From a virus: a stretch of 30,537 bases of DNA. The DNA lies in the IMG/VR virus record IMGVR_UViG_3300025120_000319, positions 1-30,537 of that record; one strand, given 5' to 3'. The position numbers were made by a program, and so were the translations under genes. Positions 29,501-30,537 of this stretch are shown here, one piece after another (positions within the stretch are counted from its first letter, which is position 1; each line of letters starts with the position of its first letter). Below the pieces are notes generated by a model. That model was given only the letters and a program-made list of their open reading frames with translations, made no database searches and had not been told where the DNA came from.

Positions 29501-30417
29501 CAAACAAAATTTGTTCCCCAACTGTAATAGGTTGATCCTACATATAAAACATTTGAATCTGGTTGAACATAAGTTCCATTTGTAAAGGATAGACTGTGCG
29601 TTCCAAACTTTTTATTTGAAGCGTCAAATGTAATATAACTTGAATTGGTAATTGTTGCTGAAGTATTTCTAACGTGTATCTGTGCTGAAATACTTGTAGC
29701 AAATTCACTTGATAGTGATGCTTCTGCTAAGGCGTTTGTTGTGCCTTGGAAACTTAATGCTGATGTTGTATTGAATGTTGCATCTGTAGATGCTGTTTTA
29801 ACTGGGGTAGAAGACTGAGTAAAAGAGGTAGAAAGAGCGGAATCAAATACCGCTGTTTTGACACCTTGTAAACTAAGATTAACAATGTTGCTAAGTGTTG
29901 CTTCGTTGCCACTAAACTTACTCACAGTTGCATTCATTGATATTGAACTTACCAATGTTGCTGTAATTACTTTAATTGTGCCGGTAGTAATTGACGGAGT
30001 AAACAATGCACCAAAGTCTGCTTGTGCGTCTACTGTTTTAACTGCTGTTGAACTTACTGTAGATGCAACTGATAATGACGTTGAATCATCACCATCTATT
30101 GTTAGTAATAATCCACTATTTGATGTTAATCCAAAAGAACTAGAAAGAGTTGCACTTCCTTCTGTTTCAGTTACTTCTGTTAGGTCTGCACTAATAGTTA
30201 CTGCTGTTGCAAGTGTTAACGGGTCAAGGTATTTTATTGTTTCAGTATACCCAGCATTCCAATAACCTTCTTCAACATATCTAGTGGCCGCTAAAAATTC
30301 TTCAGCATTACAACTAACTGTTGATGTAACTGTTAATGATATTGCATTGGGTTCAACAACAACTTGAAAGTATCCTGCTTCAATATACCCACTTTCTACA
30401 TATCTAATAGTAGCCAT
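26569..30417 (-). CDS. Large tail fibre / receptor-binding protein
   Basis: This protein of 1282 residues starts with two copies of RYVExGYxxAGY (residues 5-16 and about 47-58). It then has many 25-35-residue beta repeats of the form A-x-L-x-S-x-F (to about 260), a LamG-like shell at about 265-800 holding a propeller-like insert (STNGTSWTRTSTN, SSSDGITWTSDTT, AWDGSYYYLGGG), and more beta repeats. The C-terminus has Glu-Thr-Arg-Glu units (PAETREYSIVSEAREHTIVKETREHIV) often found at the end of marine phage fibres. This C-terminal part sits at the low-coordinate end. The propeller holds the strain differences between the two terminal copies, so it likely contacts the receptor. Confidence 0.85.
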   Translation of the reverse strand: MATIRYVESGYIEAGYFQVVVEPNAISLTVTSTVSCNAEEFLAATRYVEEGYWNAGYTETIKYLDPLTLATAVTISADLTEVTETEGSATLSSSFGLTSNSGLLLTIDGDDSTSLSVASTVSSTAVKTVDAQADFGALFTPSITTGTIKVITATLVSSISMNATVSKFSGNEATLSNIVNLSLQGVKTAVFDSALSTSFTQSSTPVKTASTDATFNTTSALSFQGTTNALAEASLSSEFATSISAQIHVRNTSATITNSSYITFDASNKKFGTHSLSFTNGTYVQPDSNVLYVGSTYYSWGTNFVWTSTNGTSWTRTSTNLNITFNSPYLKIVYLNSLFILRDGGTIYSSSDGITWTSDTTTVSSYSGSSNFHRNTIAWDGSYYYLGGGFSNQWRVGKTSSITSLNITTHVGVFNSTGSGDTYNIRGVTQNGNNIAWLIERRINSTNLYYVSFYDNSSGGTLDFVVNGSQYERVSSINSPINYINGSYHILTHNFNTGDHKVYTTANGNSFTSGTSFNINNLALDYMDYFDSKYIIGGTTGRFAVGSSINNLAEATNYVNYRHTSVSLGAGAHDGSNYIFSDANGSFVTYDGNSFSINRSVTDSELTPQLIISRGDNTDFGTWKTIDFNVYQTSNSGLRLFQLNPVNSTSTFNWSILAPNNTNASLSDGNSNNHSAGNNIINNQWNHIRIVNDSGVSVWINGTRYINQQSFGLDSIGREILIETPFGAVQIDELLVSDDALSSHSEATITVPTTAYENGLNTDLLMHFDNTLNDDSRFSDTVDPSATITAVASVTADLTYVIANGAASISSASNVVANTDVVRTATATITSSTSVSATGLRIKDSGSITCNTASTVGVTAVKQVTASSSANLLFTSQIDAGLIKTTGADFDSINTLISVAVKIGDFFVNADSAFTQTANPNFIGSGVATLTSDFAQTTNETLFKSFSATLTTNSSVAVTVNTIIDPTANLTSAFDTSTTGDRIRFGVGSFASVFNLSADNSTTKDFNAVLTSSFNLPAVDCNRTRPFVATVTSATTVDATVIKTVDAESTVDVAVSVTDVTPSVTRTLEAELPSVATQLTAVAKIGDFLIDADVASSLTIIARKTTGNVIVATVDSTLTSDISLTKQGISSLDSAITVDVEGTSNITGEADFDIVASVESTPVKIVTADATLSGEGGFDVTAVASRNNEIIMISNFTQTADGNRIRFGIVNANVVVTGSFTAGKRVSVTSVINSNITISADVRVINIDDIVYKIPAETREYSIVSEAREHTIVKETREHIVT

Positions 30418-30537
30418 CTAAACCCCTTACGTATTCTTATCTTCGACTACACTACTGCCATTTGTGCCGTCAAAACTTACAAGTTGTATTGTGTTTGAAT
30501 CATTTTCAAGTGCCGCACTTGGTTGTGTGTATGAACT
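28915..30537. repeat. Right copy of the terminal redundancy
   Basis: This is the partner of 1-1623. It contains the N-terminal part of the 1282-residue fibre gene and the last 111 bases of the LamG gene that is complete at 1513-2979. If the two copies are one locus, the unique genome is 28,914 bp and gene order continues from 28914 into base 1. Confidence 0.93.
30427..30537 (-). CDS. LamG fibre protein, C-terminal end (cut by window edge)
   Basis: This is the last 37 codons of the gene that is complete at 1513-2979, with identical sequence, ending DGTNGSSVVEDKNT and TAA at 30427. It is cut by the right edge and repeats the left copy because the molecule closes on itself. Confidence 0.85.
   Translation of the reverse strand, partial: SSYTQPSAALENDSNTIQLVSFDGTNGSSVVEDKNT

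Overview
The window is the genome of a small tailed bacteriophage with a long non-contractile tail (siphovirus type). It reads almost certainly as one complete circular or terminally redundant molecule of about 28.9 kb. Bases 1-1623 and 28915-30537 are the same sequence, colinear with no gaps and with about 15 substitutions, so the unique length is 28,914 bp. Every gene I can support lies on the minus strand, and genes are packed with TAATG/ATGA overlaps and strong AGGAG-type ribosome sites. The DNA is AT-rich. Several small genes and the fibre style look like those of marine phages of Pelagibacter-like bacteria or cyanobacteria. That host guess rests on resemblance only, and the sequence does not prove it.

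Layout in the direction of transcription, from high to low coordinates: (a) 30417-25632, a 1282-residue receptor-binding fibre, a small Ig-like protein, a holin-like protein and a zinc-ribbon protein; (b) 25631-24535, a gene-poor 1.1 kb holding one small gene, a terminator, a promoter and two candidate structured RNAs; (c) 24534-22594, a membrane protein, a divergent HNH/AP2-like protein, a probable small terminase and two small genes; (d) 22522-20571, eight small genes, several served by their own near-consensus sigma-70 promoter; (e) 20534-14273, large terminase, portal, small virion or assembly genes, scaffold, major capsid protein and connectors; (f) 14257-9946, tail tube, the -1 frameshifted assembly chaperone pair and tape measure; (g) 9942-1513, distal tail, a J-like tip protein split into three reading frames, and LamG-type fibre proteins. 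The circle then closes back into the 1282-residue fibre.

The structural genes would act together. TerS/TerL package DNA through the portal into a capsid built on the scaffold. The tube, chaperone and tape-measure proteins build the tail, and the split tip, glycine-rich adhesin and LamG/propeller fibres recognise the host.

I find no recognisable DNA polymerase, helicase, primase, integrase or endolysin, which is striking if the circle is complete. The least explained parts are the hairpin-rich non-coding block 24575-25093, a possible small RNA at 25415-25605 with its own promoter-like box and terminator, a recurring TAAATA late-promoter-like box upstream of gene modules, and the split tip gene with an adhesin cassette in the cut.
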